Source of the DNA: Pseudomonas graminis
GTDB taxonomy: Bacteria; Pseudomonadota; Gammaproteobacteria; Pseudomonadales; Pseudomonadaceae
Assembly (NCBI RefSeq): GCF_013201545.1
Contig: NZ_CP053746.1
Location: forward strand, 62,001 to 126,000
Direction of reading: 5' to 3'
Length of the DNA stretch: 64,000 nucleotides
Part shown: positions 45,358 through 54,579 of the stretch, one piece after another
How positions within the stretch are numbered: the first letter of the stretch is position 1
How the letters are laid out: each line of letters opens with the position of its first letter
Notes under the pieces: generated by a model
Database searches by the model: none
What the model saw: only the letters and a program-made list of their open reading frames with translations
Told to the model about the DNA's origin: nothing
Translations under genes and position numbers: made by a program

Positions 45358-46953
45358 ATGTTCGATGATCTGGATTACAGCCAACCTTACGCGTCCGCCC
45401 GCTCGCCGGTGATGGGCAACAACATGGTCGCCTGCTCGCAACCCCTGGCCGCACAGGCCGGGCTGGACATGCTGCGTCAGGGCGGCAACGCCGTTGACGC
45501 CGCCATCGCCGCCGCCATGGTGCTGACCGTGGTCGAGCCCACCGGTTGCGGCATCGGCAGCGACGCGTTCGCCATCGTCTGGGACGGCAAGACGTTGCAG
45601 GGCCTCAACGCCTCGGGCCGCTCGCCGCAAGCCTGGACAGCGGAGCATTTCGCCGGTCAGCAGGAAATGCCTCAGCGCGGCTGGGCCTCGGTGACGGTGC
45701 CGGGCGCGGTGTCGGCCTGGGTCGCGTTGTCCGAGCGCTACGGCAAGCTGCCCTTCGCCACCCTCGCCGCACCCGCCATCGGCTATGCGCGCAACGGCTA
45801 CCAAGTCACGCCGATCATTGCCGAACTGTGGCGGCGCGGCGCCGGGCTGTTGAAGGATCAGCCGGGGTTTGCCGAGTGCTTCCTCCAAAGCGGCAAAGCG
45901 CCGAAGGCCGGGGAGAAGGTCATGCTGAAGGATCACGCGAAAACGCTGGAGCTGATTGCTGACACCAAAGGCGAGGCGTTCTATCGCGGCGAACTGGCTC
46001 AGGCGATGATCAGCCACGCCAACGCCAATGGCAGCGTCATGAGCCTCGAGGATCTGGCGAACCACCAAGTGGACTGGATCGATACCTTGTCGGTGCCGTA
46101 CGCCGGCGCCGTGGTCCACGAGCTGCCGCCGAATGGTCAGGGCATCGCCACGCTGGCGGGTCTGGGCATCTTAGAAGCGCTTGGCGTAGGCGAGCAGCCG
46201 GTGAACAGCGTCGAGACCGTGCACCCGGTGCTGGAAGCGATGAAGCTGGCGCTGGCCGACCTCAATCAGCACGTCACCGACAACGACCACATGCGCGTGG
46301 CCGCTGAACACATGCTCGACCCGGCGTACTTGCGCGACCGCGCGGCGCTGGTCGGTGAACAGGCACAAGACCCGCTGCATGGCGCGCCCAAGGCCGGCGG
46401 TACGGTGTACCTGTCGGCGGCGGACGAGAGCGGCATGATGGTCTCGTTCATTCAGTCGAACTACATGGGTTTTGGTTCCGGTGTGGTGGTGCCGGGCACG
46501 GGCATCAGCCTGCAGAATCGTGGCGCGGGTTTTACCCTGGACCCGGATCACGTCAACACCGTGGCACCGGGAAAGCGGCCCTTTCACACCATCATTCCGG
46601 GCTTTGTGATGAATGCCGACGGCACGCCGCTGATGTCCTTCGGCCTGATGGGCGGGCCGATGCAGGCACAAGGGCATTTGCAGATGATGCTGCGCATTTT
46701 GCGCTACAAGCAGAATCCCCAGGCTGCCGCCGACGCGCCGCGCTGGCGTATCGAGTCGGGCCTTAAGGTCGCGGTGGAGCGGTCATTTGATCCCCAGGTG
46801 ATCGAAGCGCTGCGCGCCAAGGGTCATGACGTGGAAGTGGAAGACCCCAGCGGCGTGTTTGCCTTCGGCGGCGCGCAGATTATCCAGCGCACGGCCCATG
46901 GGTATGTGGGCGGGACCGATCCGAGGAAGGATGGGTTGGTGGCGGCGTATTGA
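45358..46953 (+). CDS. Gamma-glutamyltransferase/hydrolase (Ntn family)
   Basis: 531 residues. The autocatalytic nucleophile is probably T349 in KAGGTVYLSAAD, followed by MVSFIQSNYMGFGSGVVVPG, the equivalent of the FGSG oxyanion segment. The N-terminal block SQPLAAQAGLDMLRQGGNAV, then DAAIAAAM and VEPTGCGIGSDAF is typical GGT. There is no signal peptide, so it is cytoplasmic, unlike classical periplasmic GGT. Starting 69 bp after the permease genes, it likely splits the imported peptide in the cell. Confidence 0.88.
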   Translation: MFDDLDYSQPYASARSPVMGNNMVACSQPLAAQAGLDMLRQGGNAVDAAIAAAMVLTVVEPTGCGIGSDAFAIVWDGKTLQGLNASGRSPQAWTAEHFAGQQEMPQRGWASVTVPGAVSAWVALSERYGKLPFATLAAPAIGYARNGYQVTPIIAELWRRGAGLLKDQPGFAECFLQSGKAPKAGEKVMLKDHAKTLELIADTKGEAFYRGELAQAMISHANANGSVMSLEDLANHQVDWIDTLSVPYAGAVVHELPPNGQGIATLAGLGILEALGVGEQPVNSVETVHPVLEAMKLALADLNQHVTDNDHMRVAAEHMLDPAYLRDRAALVGEQAQDPLHGAPKAGGTVYLSAADESGMMVSFIQSNYMGFGSGVVVPGTGISLQNRGAGFTLDPDHVNTVAPGKRPFHTIIPGFVMNADGTPLMSFGLMGGPMQAQGHLQMMLRILRYKQNPQAAADAPRWRIESGLKVAVERSFDPQVIEALRAKGHDVEVEDPSGVFAFGGAQIIQRTAHGYVGGTDPRKDGLVAAY

Positions 46954-46981
46954 GTCACCCGGCCAGGATTCGGTGGAAGCC

Positions 46982-47099
46982 CCTTCCCGGCTGAAGCCGG
47001 TCCCACTAAAACGCGCGGCGTGCCATTTAAACCGCCTTCCCGGCTAAAGCCGGTCCTACGAAATGCGCGCTAGTCGTAGGACCGGCTTTAGCCGGGAAG
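46982..47099. repeat. REP family A cluster (three elements)
   Basis: Elements at 46982-47006, 47035-47059 (both CTTCCCGGCT-type) and 47076-47099 (GTAGGACCGGC-type), i.e. one lone element and one facing pair, between the GGT gene and the DUF202 genes. Confidence 0.9.
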
Positions 47100-47148
47100 A
47101 GGTAGGTCCTGCTGGCCACTAGATTGCGGCTAACGCAATGCCGGATCT

Positions 47149-47490
47149 TCAACCAGAAACAACTGCAACAATCCCCACCAGACTCAACACCATCACCGTG
47201 CAACCCAGTACCGCCACTTCACGCAGTGGCGGCGGTATGCGCTCTTGGGCCATTCCCCGGGCGCTTTTGCGGTAGCGGGCGTTGAGGCCGATCTGGATCA
47301 GGAGGCCCGCCATCAACGAAAGAATGACGGGCAGCAGCGCCATCCACCCAAACGGCGGAATCCAGCGCAGAAACAAGATGCACACGCCGATCAACGTCAG
47401 CAGCGTCCGGCGCCAGGCCAGCAGCGTGCGTTCGGGTTGCAGACCGGGATCGTCGTGGCGCAACGGCACGGCAGGCATGCGCCGATTCAC
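47149..47490 (-). CDS. DUF202 inner-membrane protein (YidG-like)
   Basis: 113 residues. The DUF202 signature LQPERTLLAWRRTLLTLIGV is followed by two more hydrophobic helices. It overlaps the preceding YidH-like gene by 4 nt (ATGA-type), so the pair is translationally coupled. No known function. Confidence 0.85.
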   Translation of the reverse strand: MNRRMPAVPLRHDDPGLQPERTLLAWRRTLLTLIGVCILFLRWIPPFGWMALLPVILSLMAGLLIQIGLNARYRKSARGMAQERIPPPLREVAVLGCTVMVLSLVGIVAVVSG

Positions 47491-47915
47491 GACGCGCCGT
47501 AAATCAGAAAGACGATCAGCCCCGCCGCCACCAACCCGCCGCCCAGCGACAGAATCGGCACCAGCACCGGCAACGGCAGCGGCTTGCGTTGACGCATCGC
47601 CCGCTCGACCTTGAGCCAGCGCACGCAGGCACTGGCGCTCACCAACAAGGCCAGCACCAGCAACGACAGGGCCACCACCCGACGCAGGCCGGGGCTGAAC
47701 ACGTCGCTGGTAAAGGCTTCGACCGCGATGCCACCGGCCAGGAACGCCAGCGCCGTGCGGATCCAGGCGAGAAAGGTGCGTTCGTTGGCGAGGGTGAAAC
47801 GCGGGTCAGGCTCGCACCCGCCGCCGAGCAATGAAGCCGAGAGCCGGTCACGCTCGGGTGGCGTGACGGGGGCACTGGCGGGAGGGGTGACGTGGCCGGG
47901 CTCGGGGGAATTCAT
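47487..47915 (-). CDS. DUF202 inner-membrane protein (YidH-like)
   Basis: 142 residues. DUF202 signature FTLANERTFLAWIRTALAFL with three membrane segments after a Pro-rich N-terminus. First gene of the DUF202 pair, as in the yidGH pair of enterobacteria. Confidence 0.88.
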   Translation of the reverse strand: MNSPEPGHVTPPASAPVTPPERDRLSASLLGGGCEPDPRFTLANERTFLAWIRTALAFLAGGIAVEAFTSDVFSPGLRRVVALSLLVLALLVSASACVRWLKVERAMRQRKPLPLPVLVPILSLGGGLVAAGLIVFLIYGAS

Positions 47916-48063
47916 GTCGCACCGTGGTCGGGTAGATGCGACGGATCATACCGGTCATGCCCGGGAAAGGCCCGTGTCCACAGCGACATGGGGTTGTCTG
48001 TTGCCGCAGCGCGGGGTTTCTCAAATAGGGCCATGTCGCCGATATTCGTGGCGATGACGAGCG

Positions 48064-48306
48064 TGTGGGAGTGAACGGGGTGGCGTTCCACCTTGCTCAC
48101 GAAGAGGCCGGTATAGCCCCTGCATCTTCTGTGACTGGAATGCCGCTTTCGTGAGCAAGCTCACTCCCACAGGATGGTGAGCTGCCTCGATATTTCGGCC
48201 AGTTCGGAGGACTTGTGGGAGTGAGCTTGCTCACGAAGAGGCCAGTACATCCGCTGCATTTTCTGGGCCTGGAGTGCCGCTTTCGTGAGCAAGCTCACTC
48301 CCACAG
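48064..48306. repeat. REP family B cluster, including a loop-replaced variant
   Basis: Four elements: a variant at 48064-48104 in which the GAGCTTGCTC core is interrupted by CGGGGTGGCGTTCCACC, then normal elements at 48148-48171, 48213-48239 and about 48281-48306, arranged as two facing pairs. They fill most of the 450-bp gap between the DUF202 pair and the dehydratase gene. Confidence 0.9.
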
Positions 48307-48365
48307 GGTCTATGTTTGCTGCGCCACCGTGCAGCATCCGTGAGACGGAGTGACCAACATTTAAA

Positions 48366-49679
48366 TCATCTGTTGGCAGCCAGTTCCAGCCACACCGCGC
48401 CGTCTGGATACTGATACCGCTCCAGCGTCTCGGGGTGCATTTCGATGCTGTACCCCGGCCGCTGCGGTGGCATGTAGCGGCCGCGGCGGATGACCACCGG
48501 ATCAAGGAAGTGCTCGTGCAGGTGATCGACGTATTCCAGCACGCGTTTGTCCAGAGAGCCGGACACGGCGATGTAATCGAACAGCGAAATGTTCTGCACG
48601 TATTCGCACAACCCGACCCCGCCACCGTGGGGGCATACCGGGATGTCGAACTTCGCGGCCATCAGCAGCACGATCAGCACCTCGTTCAGCCCGCCCAGCC
48701 GTGCCGCGTCGAGCTGGCAGAAATCCAGCGCGCCGGCCTGGAACATCTGCTTGAACATCACCCGGTTGTGGCAATGCTCGCCGGTGGCCACGCCAATCGG
48801 CGCGATTCGCTGACGGATCGTCGCGTGGCCAAGGATGTCATCGGGGTGGGTCGGCTCTTCGATCCACCAAGGCTCGAACGCCGCCAGTCGGCGCATGTTG
48901 CTGATCGATTGCTCGACGCTCCAGACCTGATTGGCGTCCATCATCAGCGTGCGTTCCCAGCCCAGTTCATCCCGCAGAATCGCGGCGCGGCGCATGTCTT
49001 CTTCGATGTCCGAGCCAATCTTCTGCTTGATGTGGGTCCAGCCTTCGGCCACGGCTTCGCGGGCCAGTCGGCGCATTTTCTCTTCCGAATAACCCAGCCA
49101 GCCCGGCGCGGTGGTGTAGCCCGGATAGCCCTCCTCCCGCATCTGCGCCTCGCGCTTCGCCTTGCCCGGCACTTGGCGACGGAGCAAGGCGATGGCTTCT
49201 TCGGGGGTGATGGCGTCGGTGACGTAGCTGAAGTCCAGGCACTTGACCAACTGCTCGGGGGTCATGTCGGCCAGCAACTTCCAGACCGGCTTGCCCTCGA
49301 CCTTGGCCCACAAATCCCAGACCGCATTGACCAGCGCGGCGGTGGCCAGATGGATCACGCCTTTTTCCGGCCCCAGCCAGCGCAACTGGCTGTCGCCCGC
49401 AGTGATGTTGTGCCAGAACGCGCCCATGTCCGCAGTGATCGATTCCAGGCTCAGTCCCACCACGCAGGGCGCCAGGGAGTGGATCGCGGCGGCGCAAATC
49501 TCGTTGCCCCGGCCGATGGTGAACGTCAGGCCGTGACCTTCAAGCCCGTCAGGCGAATCGGTGTGCAGCACAACATAGGCAGCGGAATAGTCCGGCGCGC
49601 TGTTCATCGCGTCGGACCCGTCAAGGGACAGGGACGTGGGGAAGCGGATGTCGCGGACAGAAATCGAGGTGATCTGCAT
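48366..49679 (-). CDS. Enolase-superfamily sugar-acid dehydratase, L-fuconate dehydratase type
   Basis: 437 residues, close to known FucD enzymes. Mandelate-racemase-subgroup motifs: KxK catalytic pair (HIKQKIGSD), metal ligands MDANQVW, WIEEPTHPDD and ATGEHCHNR, and the His-Asp dyad PHGGGVGLCEY. The product would be a 2-keto-3-deoxy sugar acid. It is divergent from a LysR gene and near a UxaA/GarD dehydratase and a sugar-acid-type MFS transporter, so the cluster handles aldonic or aldaric acids. The exact substrate is open. Confidence 0.85.
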   Translation of the reverse strand: MQITSISVRDIRFPTSLSLDGSDAMNSAPDYSAAYVVLHTDSPDGLEGHGLTFTIGRGNEICAAAIHSLAPCVVGLSLESITADMGAFWHNITAGDSQLRWLGPEKGVIHLATAALVNAVWDLWAKVEGKPVWKLLADMTPEQLVKCLDFSYVTDAITPEEAIALLRRQVPGKAKREAQMREEGYPGYTTAPGWLGYSEEKMRRLAREAVAEGWTHIKQKIGSDIEEDMRRAAILRDELGWERTLMMDANQVWSVEQSISNMRRLAAFEPWWIEEPTHPDDILGHATIRQRIAPIGVATGEHCHNRVMFKQMFQAGALDFCQLDAARLGGLNEVLIVLLMAAKFDIPVCPHGGGVGLCEYVQNISLFDYIAVSGSLDKRVLEYVDHLHEHFLDPVVIRRGRYMPPQRPGYSIEMHPETLERYQYPDGAVWLELAANR

Positions 49680-49711
49680 GATGGGCTCTTGTTATGGGTG
49701 GCAATGCATAC

Positions 49712-49816
49712 CTGTAGGAGTGACCGGGGTGGCGTTCCACCTCGCTTGCGATTGCAGCGTGCCAGTCAACACTTCAGTCGCTGATCAATCGCAATCGCGA
49801 GCAAGCTCACTCCTAC
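49712..49816. repeat. REP family B pair with loop-replaced left element
   Basis: The left element (49712-49755) has the same inserted GGGGTGGCGTTCCACC block as the variant at 48.1 kb, and its right half is degenerate (TCGCTTGCGATTGCAG). The right element is normal (49791-49816). Confidence 0.85.
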
Positions 49817-49891
49817 ACTCATAGCCGACTGTAGGCCGAACGGCGATACAGGCATAATCGCCAAATCCTAACCATCGATATCAAATCCGAT

Positions 49892-50857
49892 ATGTCAGAC
49901 ACATCACCCCCCTCCGATTTGCCTGGCACCTTCCCGACACCGAAGATCTCCAGCCGGCAGATCGCCTTGCTTAACGCCTTGGGCGAATTGGGCACTCTGC
50001 GCAAGGCCGCCACCGCCATTCACACCACCCAGCCCGCCGCCAGTTTGTTGCTGCAACAGCTGGAGGATCGTCTCGGCGTGCAATTGTTCGAGCGTTTGCC
50101 GCGCGGCATGCGACCGACGCTGTTCGGCGAGGTGATGATTCGTTACGCCCGGGGTGCGCTCCATGAGTTCGAATACGCCGAAGCGCAGTTGGCCGAGCTG
50201 GCACGGGGGGCTACAGGGATGGTGCGCATCGGCACAGTGATGGGCCCGGTGCCGACACTGCTGACCCGTGGTGTGCTGGCGTTCAAGGCCGCGCACCCGA
50301 AGGTGCGCATCGCCCTGGAAGTCGGCACCAGCGATGAATTGATACCGGCACTGATTCGCGGCGACTTGGACGTGGTGCTGGGCCGCCTGCCCGATCAACT
50401 CGACGGCCAGAGCCTCGACATTCAGCGGTTCGAACAGGGCGAGCGCATGCGCATCATCGCCCGGCCGCAGCACCCGCTGGCGAGCCACAACGGACTGACG
50501 CTGGCGGCGCTGGCGCCGATGACCTGGATCCTCCACCCTATCGGCAGCCCGATGCGGCGCCAGGTCGAAAACGCACTGCAGGCAGCGCAACTGATTAAGC
50601 CGCTGGACATCATCGAAACCCGCTCGATTCTGGCGACCAGCTCGATGCTCGAATCCTCGGACATGATTGCCGTGGTGCCCAATGACGTTGCCGAGCACTA
50701 CGCGCGTTACGGCATGATCGCCATTCTGCCGGTTGAGTTGCCGTTGAGCATGGCCAATCTCGGGCTGATGACGTCGAAAGCCAGGCCGATGTCGGCGGCG
50801 GTGAAGGCACTGCTCACTTGTCTAAGCTCCATTTCTAACGGTGCAGACGGCCCATGA
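49892..50857 (+). CDS. LysR-family transcriptional regulator (sugar-acid cluster)
   Basis: 321 residues. HTH ALGELGTLRKAATAIHTTQP, then AASLLLQQLEDRLGVQLFER and an effector domain with ARGATGMVRIGTVMGPVPTL. It resembles GbpR-type regulators. It lies between the dehydratase gene (divergent) and the UxaA/GarD gene (downstream, same strand), so it probably controls both. Confidence 0.9.
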   Translation: MSDTSPPSDLPGTFPTPKISSRQIALLNALGELGTLRKAATAIHTTQPAASLLLQQLEDRLGVQLFERLPRGMRPTLFGEVMIRYARGALHEFEYAEAQLAELARGATGMVRIGTVMGPVPTLLTRGVLAFKAAHPKVRIALEVGTSDELIPALIRGDLDVVLGRLPDQLDGQSLDIQRFEQGERMRIIARPQHPLASHNGLTLAALAPMTWILHPIGSPMRRQVENALQAAQLIKPLDIIETRSILATSSMLESSDMIAVVPNDVAEHYARYGMIAILPVELPLSMANLGLMTSKARPMSAAVKALLTCLSSISNGADGP

Positions 50858-51074
50858 ATCGATAACCCTGCGTTATCGCTCAATCGAAACCTTTCATTGG
50901 GAAATTACGTACCGGCTTCATAGAGTGGCTGAAAATCGGCCGACAACGTCCGCGCTCTGAAGCGGCTGCTTGATACGTCGTACATAACAATAACCGGCCA
51001 GCCGCGGTGCCGCTTCCTGAGGGAAGTTGCGTCTGGTACTGCTGACCCAGGCCGCAACCGTCATGAGAGGCCGC

Positions 51075-52628
51075 ATGGAACTCATCGCCAAAACGCCCGC
51101 GTTCGATAGCAGCGCGCTGTTCATCCGCCTGAACCCCCTCGATAACGTGCTGATCGCTCGCCAGGCGCTGAGTGAAGGCACGTACCTGGACGAAGAAAAC
51201 GTCACGGTCTCCCAGCCGGTTCCGTCCGGGCACAAGGTCGCGGCGGTGCGGATCGAGCAAGGTCAGCCGCTGCGGCGTTACGGCCAGATCATCGGCTTCG
51301 CTTCACAGCCCATCGAGGCCGGGCAGCACGTGCATGTGCACAACGTCGAGATGGGCGACTTCTCCCGTGACTACGCCTTTGGCGTCGACGCCCACGAGAC
51401 GCCGAAAACCGAGGCGTTCTTTCAGGGCATCGTGCGCGCCGACGGCCGTGTGGCGACGCGCAACTACATTGGCATTCTGACCTCGGTGAACTGCTCGGCT
51501 ACCGTGGCCCGGGCCATCGCCGACCGCTTCCGTCGCGACATTTTCCCCGAAGCCCTTGCGGACTACCCCAACATCGACGGCGTGGTCGCGCTGACCCACG
51601 GTTCCGGCTGCGCCATTGACTCCAAAGGCGAGGCCATCGACCTGCTGCGTCGCACACTCGCGGGCTACGCCGTGCACCCGAACTTTGCGGCGGTGCTGGT
51701 GGTGGGTCTGGGCTGCGAGACCAACCAGATTCAGGACATGCTCGACAGCCAGGGTCTGAAAGCCAGCGACCAACTGCGCGCCTTCACCATTCAGGGCACC
51801 GGCGGTACGTCGAAGACCATCGCCAGCGGCATCGCGCAGGTGCAATCACTGCTGCCCCAGGCCAATCAGGTCACCCGGGAAAGCGTCAGCGCACGGCACT
51901 TGATCGTCGGCCTGCAATGCGGCGGCTCCGACGGCTACTCCGGCATCACCGCCAACCCGGAACTGGGCAATGCGGTGGACCGGCTGGTGGCGGCGGGCGG
52001 TACGGCGATTCTGTCGGAAACCCCGGAAATCTATGGTGCCGAGCATTTGCTGACGCGGCGCGCGGCCAGTCAGGCCATCGGCGAAAAACTCGTTCAGCGC
52101 ATTCATTGGTGGGAAGACTACTGCCAGCGTATGAACGCCGAACTGAACAACAACCCGTCCGCCGGCAACAAGGCCGGCGGGCTGACGACCATTCTGGAGA
52201 AATCCCTGGGCGCCGTGGCCAAGGCCGGCTCGACCAACCTGATGGGCGTGTATGAATACGCCGAAGCCGTCCGCGCCCAGGGCCTGGTGTTCATGGACAC
52301 CCCCGGCTATGACCCGGTCTCTGCCACGGGGCAAGTGGCGGGAGGTGCCAATTTGATCGCGTTCACCACCGGGCGGGGTTCTGCGTACGGCTGCGCACCA
52401 ACGCCGTCGATCAAGCTCGCCACGAATAACCGCGTGTTCGAATTTCAACAGGAGGACATGGACGTCAATTGCGGCGGCATCGCCGACGGCACGACGACGA
52501 TTGAAGAACGCGGCGCGTACGTGTTCCAGATGATGCTCGACATCGCCTCCGGCGCCCGCAGCAAAAGCGAGCAGCATGGTTATGGGCAAAACGAGTTTGT
52601 GCCTTGGCACATCGGTGCGGTGACCTGA
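51075..52628 (+). CDS. UxaA/GarD-family altronate or galactarate dehydratase
   Basis: 517 residues from the ATG at 51075 (GAGAGG 4-9 nt upstream; the frame opens at 51027). N-terminal SAF-like domain (NVLIARQALSEGTYLDEENV, PSGHKVAAVRI) and the large catalytic domain: ATRNYIGILTSVNCSATVAR, HGSGCAID, GLGCETNQI, GLQCGGSDGYSGITANP, GGANLIAFTTGRGSAYGC. Conserved Cys and the His residue sit in the iron site of the family. The length is nearer to GarD (523) than to UxaA (495); which substrate applies is undecided. Confidence 0.85.
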   Translation: MELIAKTPAFDSSALFIRLNPLDNVLIARQALSEGTYLDEENVTVSQPVPSGHKVAAVRIEQGQPLRRYGQIIGFASQPIEAGQHVHVHNVEMGDFSRDYAFGVDAHETPKTEAFFQGIVRADGRVATRNYIGILTSVNCSATVARAIADRFRRDIFPEALADYPNIDGVVALTHGSGCAIDSKGEAIDLLRRTLAGYAVHPNFAAVLVVGLGCETNQIQDMLDSQGLKASDQLRAFTIQGTGGTSKTIASGIAQVQSLLPQANQVTRESVSARHLIVGLQCGGSDGYSGITANPELGNAVDRLVAAGGTAILSETPEIYGAEHLLTRRAASQAIGEKLVQRIHWWEDYCQRMNAELNNNPSAGNKAGGLTTILEKSLGAVAKAGSTNLMGVYEYAEAVRAQGLVFMDTPGYDPVSATGQVAGGANLIAFTTGRGSAYGCAPTPSIKLATNNRVFEFQQEDMDVNCGGIADGTTTIEERGAYVFQMMLDIASGARSKSEQHGYGQNEFVPWHIGAVT

Positions 52629-52645
52629 CAGGACAGGCTGCCTTG

Positions 52646-52814
52646 GTAGGACCGGCTTCAGCCGGGAAGCTGTCTGGCTTTCAGTGGGACCGGCTTTAGC
52701 CGGGAACTGTCTTGCTTTCAGTGGGACCGGCTTTAGCCGGGAAGCTTTTCCAGCGTTACACCGCAACATGGATGGTGCCCAAACCGGCCTCTTCCCGGCT
52801 GAAGCCGGTCCTAC
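52646..52814. repeat. REP family A cluster (four elements)
   Basis: Three elements in one direction (52646-52669, 52684-52706, 52721-52744) and one opposite (52790-52814), between the GarD-type gene and its transporter. This is a head-to-tail expansion rather than a single pair. Confidence 0.9.
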
Positions 52815-52858
52815 ACGAACGAAGCCGTTAAGCCCCACAACAATAAAAAAGGTGCGCA

Positions 52859-54184
52859 ATGAAATCCCTCAAGACCTACCAGACGATCACCATCGTTTTT
52901 CTGATGCTGTTCGGGATCGTCAATTATCTGGACCGCAGCGCGCTGTCCATCGCCAACACGACGATCCAGAAGGACATGCTGATCAGTCCTTCGGAGATGG
53001 GCATTCTGTTGTCGGCGTTCTCGCTGGCCTATGCCTTCGCGCAGTTGCCGATGGGCATGATCATCGACAAGCTGGGCAGCAAGATCGCGTTGGGCGGCGC
53101 GCTGATGGTGTGGTCCATCGCGCAGACGGCGTCTGGCTTCGTCAACAGCTTCAGCGGCTTCTTCGCCCTGCGCGTGTTGCTGGGGATTGGCGAGGCACCG
53201 ATGTTTCCATCGGCCGCCAAGACCCTTAACGAGTGGTTCGAGGAGCACGAACGCGGCACGCCGACGGGGATCGTCTGGTCGGCGACCTGCATCGGGCCGT
53301 GCCTGGCGCCGCCGTTGTTGACGCTGTTCATGGTCAACTTCAGCTGGCGCGGGATGTTCATCATCACCGGCGTGCTCGGCATCGTGCTGTCGCTGTGCTG
53401 GCTGATGTTTTACAAAAGCCGCGCGCAATACCTGAAGGAACTGGCGGCCGAGGGTCGTGAACCCACCGTTCAGGTGGTTCAAGCCGACGCCGCGCCGAAG
53501 GCATCGTTCTTCGCCGGCTGGCTGGACCTGTTCAAGCACCGCAGCACCTGGGGCACCTTCCTCGGTTTCATGGGCGTGATCTATATGCTCTGGCTGCACC
53601 TGACCTGGCTGCCCGGCTACTTCCAGCGCGAACACGGCCTGGACCCCTACCAAACCGCCTGGGTGGTGTCATTTGCTTATGTGTTCGGCGCGATTGGCAC
53701 CATCGCCGCCGGACGGATTTGCGATCGGCTGGTCAAGCGCGGCGTCGGCGTGCTTAACAGCCGCAAATACACAGTGATCGGCGGGCTGGTATTCGCTGCG
53801 GTGTTCACCCTGCCACTGACGTTCGTCACCGGCCTGAGCGGCTGCGTCGCCCTGCTCTGCCTGGCGTTGTTCGGCATCAACCTGTCCAGCGCCACGGCGT
53901 GGATGGTGGTCAATACCGTGGTCGACACCAAACGCGTGGCGTCACTGGGTTCGATCCAGAATTTCGGCGGCTACATTGCAGGCTCCATTGCGCCGATCGT
54001 CACCGGGTTCAGCGTGCAATATTCCGGCACCTTCGCCACGGCCTTTGCGGTCAGCGCCATCGTCGCGTTGCTCTCGGCGTTCGCCTACTTCGTGCTGCTC
54101 AAGGCGCCGATACCCGAACACACCACCACGGCGCAGAAGGACTGGCAGGCGAATCTGGATGAGGTGCAAGGGCGTCGGGTTTGA
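52859..54184 (+). CDS. MFS transporter, anion:cation symporter type (hexuronate/glucarate-like)
   Basis: 441 residues, 12 predicted membrane helices in two halves around a hydrophilic loop (KELAAEGREPTVQVVQADAA). The NYLDRSALSIANTTIQKDM segment is the ACS-family signature seen in GudP, ExuT and related sugar-acid carriers. It is 230 bp after the GarD-type gene in the same direction and likely imports its substrate. Confidence 0.9.
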   Translation: MKSLKTYQTITIVFLMLFGIVNYLDRSALSIANTTIQKDMLISPSEMGILLSAFSLAYAFAQLPMGMIIDKLGSKIALGGALMVWSIAQTASGFVNSFSGFFALRVLLGIGEAPMFPSAAKTLNEWFEEHERGTPTGIVWSATCIGPCLAPPLLTLFMVNFSWRGMFIITGVLGIVLSLCWLMFYKSRAQYLKELAAEGREPTVQVVQADAAPKASFFAGWLDLFKHRSTWGTFLGFMGVIYMLWLHLTWLPGYFQREHGLDPYQTAWVVSFAYVFGAIGTIAAGRICDRLVKRGVGVLNSRKYTVIGGLVFAAVFTLPLTFVTGLSGCVALLCLALFGINLSSATAWMVVNTVVDTKRVASLGSIQNFGGYIAGSIAPIVTGFSVQYSGTFATAFAVSAIVALLSAFAYFVLLKAPIPEHTTTAQKDWQANLDEVQGRRV

Positions 54185-54261
54185 TGGGTGCCCCTTCAGC
54201 GGATTCCTGGGACCTCGCACTCGGTCCCAGGAATGCTGCAGTAACCCGCCGAACGCAACAC

Positions 54262-54354
54262 CTGTGGGAGCGAGCTTGCTCGCGAAGGCGGCATTCCACC
54301 CGCTGAACATTTAGCGGATGTACTGGCCCCTTCGCGAGCAAGCTCGCTCCCACA
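54262..54354. repeat. REP family B inverted pair
   Basis: TGTGGGAGCGAGCTTGCTCGC at 54262 faces GCGAGCAAGCTCGCTCCCACA ending 54354. The rest of the 395-bp gap (54185-54579) shows no gene. Confidence 0.9.
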
Positions 54355-54579
54355 TGTCGACATCAGCCAAACTCGCACGCGGCCCATAACCACGTCACGC
54401 CCACACCGCAGCACATCTCCCGCAGATGATTTATACGCCATAAAATTTCCCTTCAAAATCCCGCACTTGTCCTACGCTGTGAGTCAGACGGGTCGCTGTT
54501 GCGATGCTGCGTGTCCGAACGAGTGGATTGTTCGTCACAGTGGCGGGTCTGAAATCGTGGCAGTCAGCGAGGGTGAGGT

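Noticed and set aside
48064..48306. CRISPR-like spaced repeats
   Set aside because: The repeats are REP palindromes in facing pairs with irregular spacing and no cas genes, so this is not a CRISPR array.
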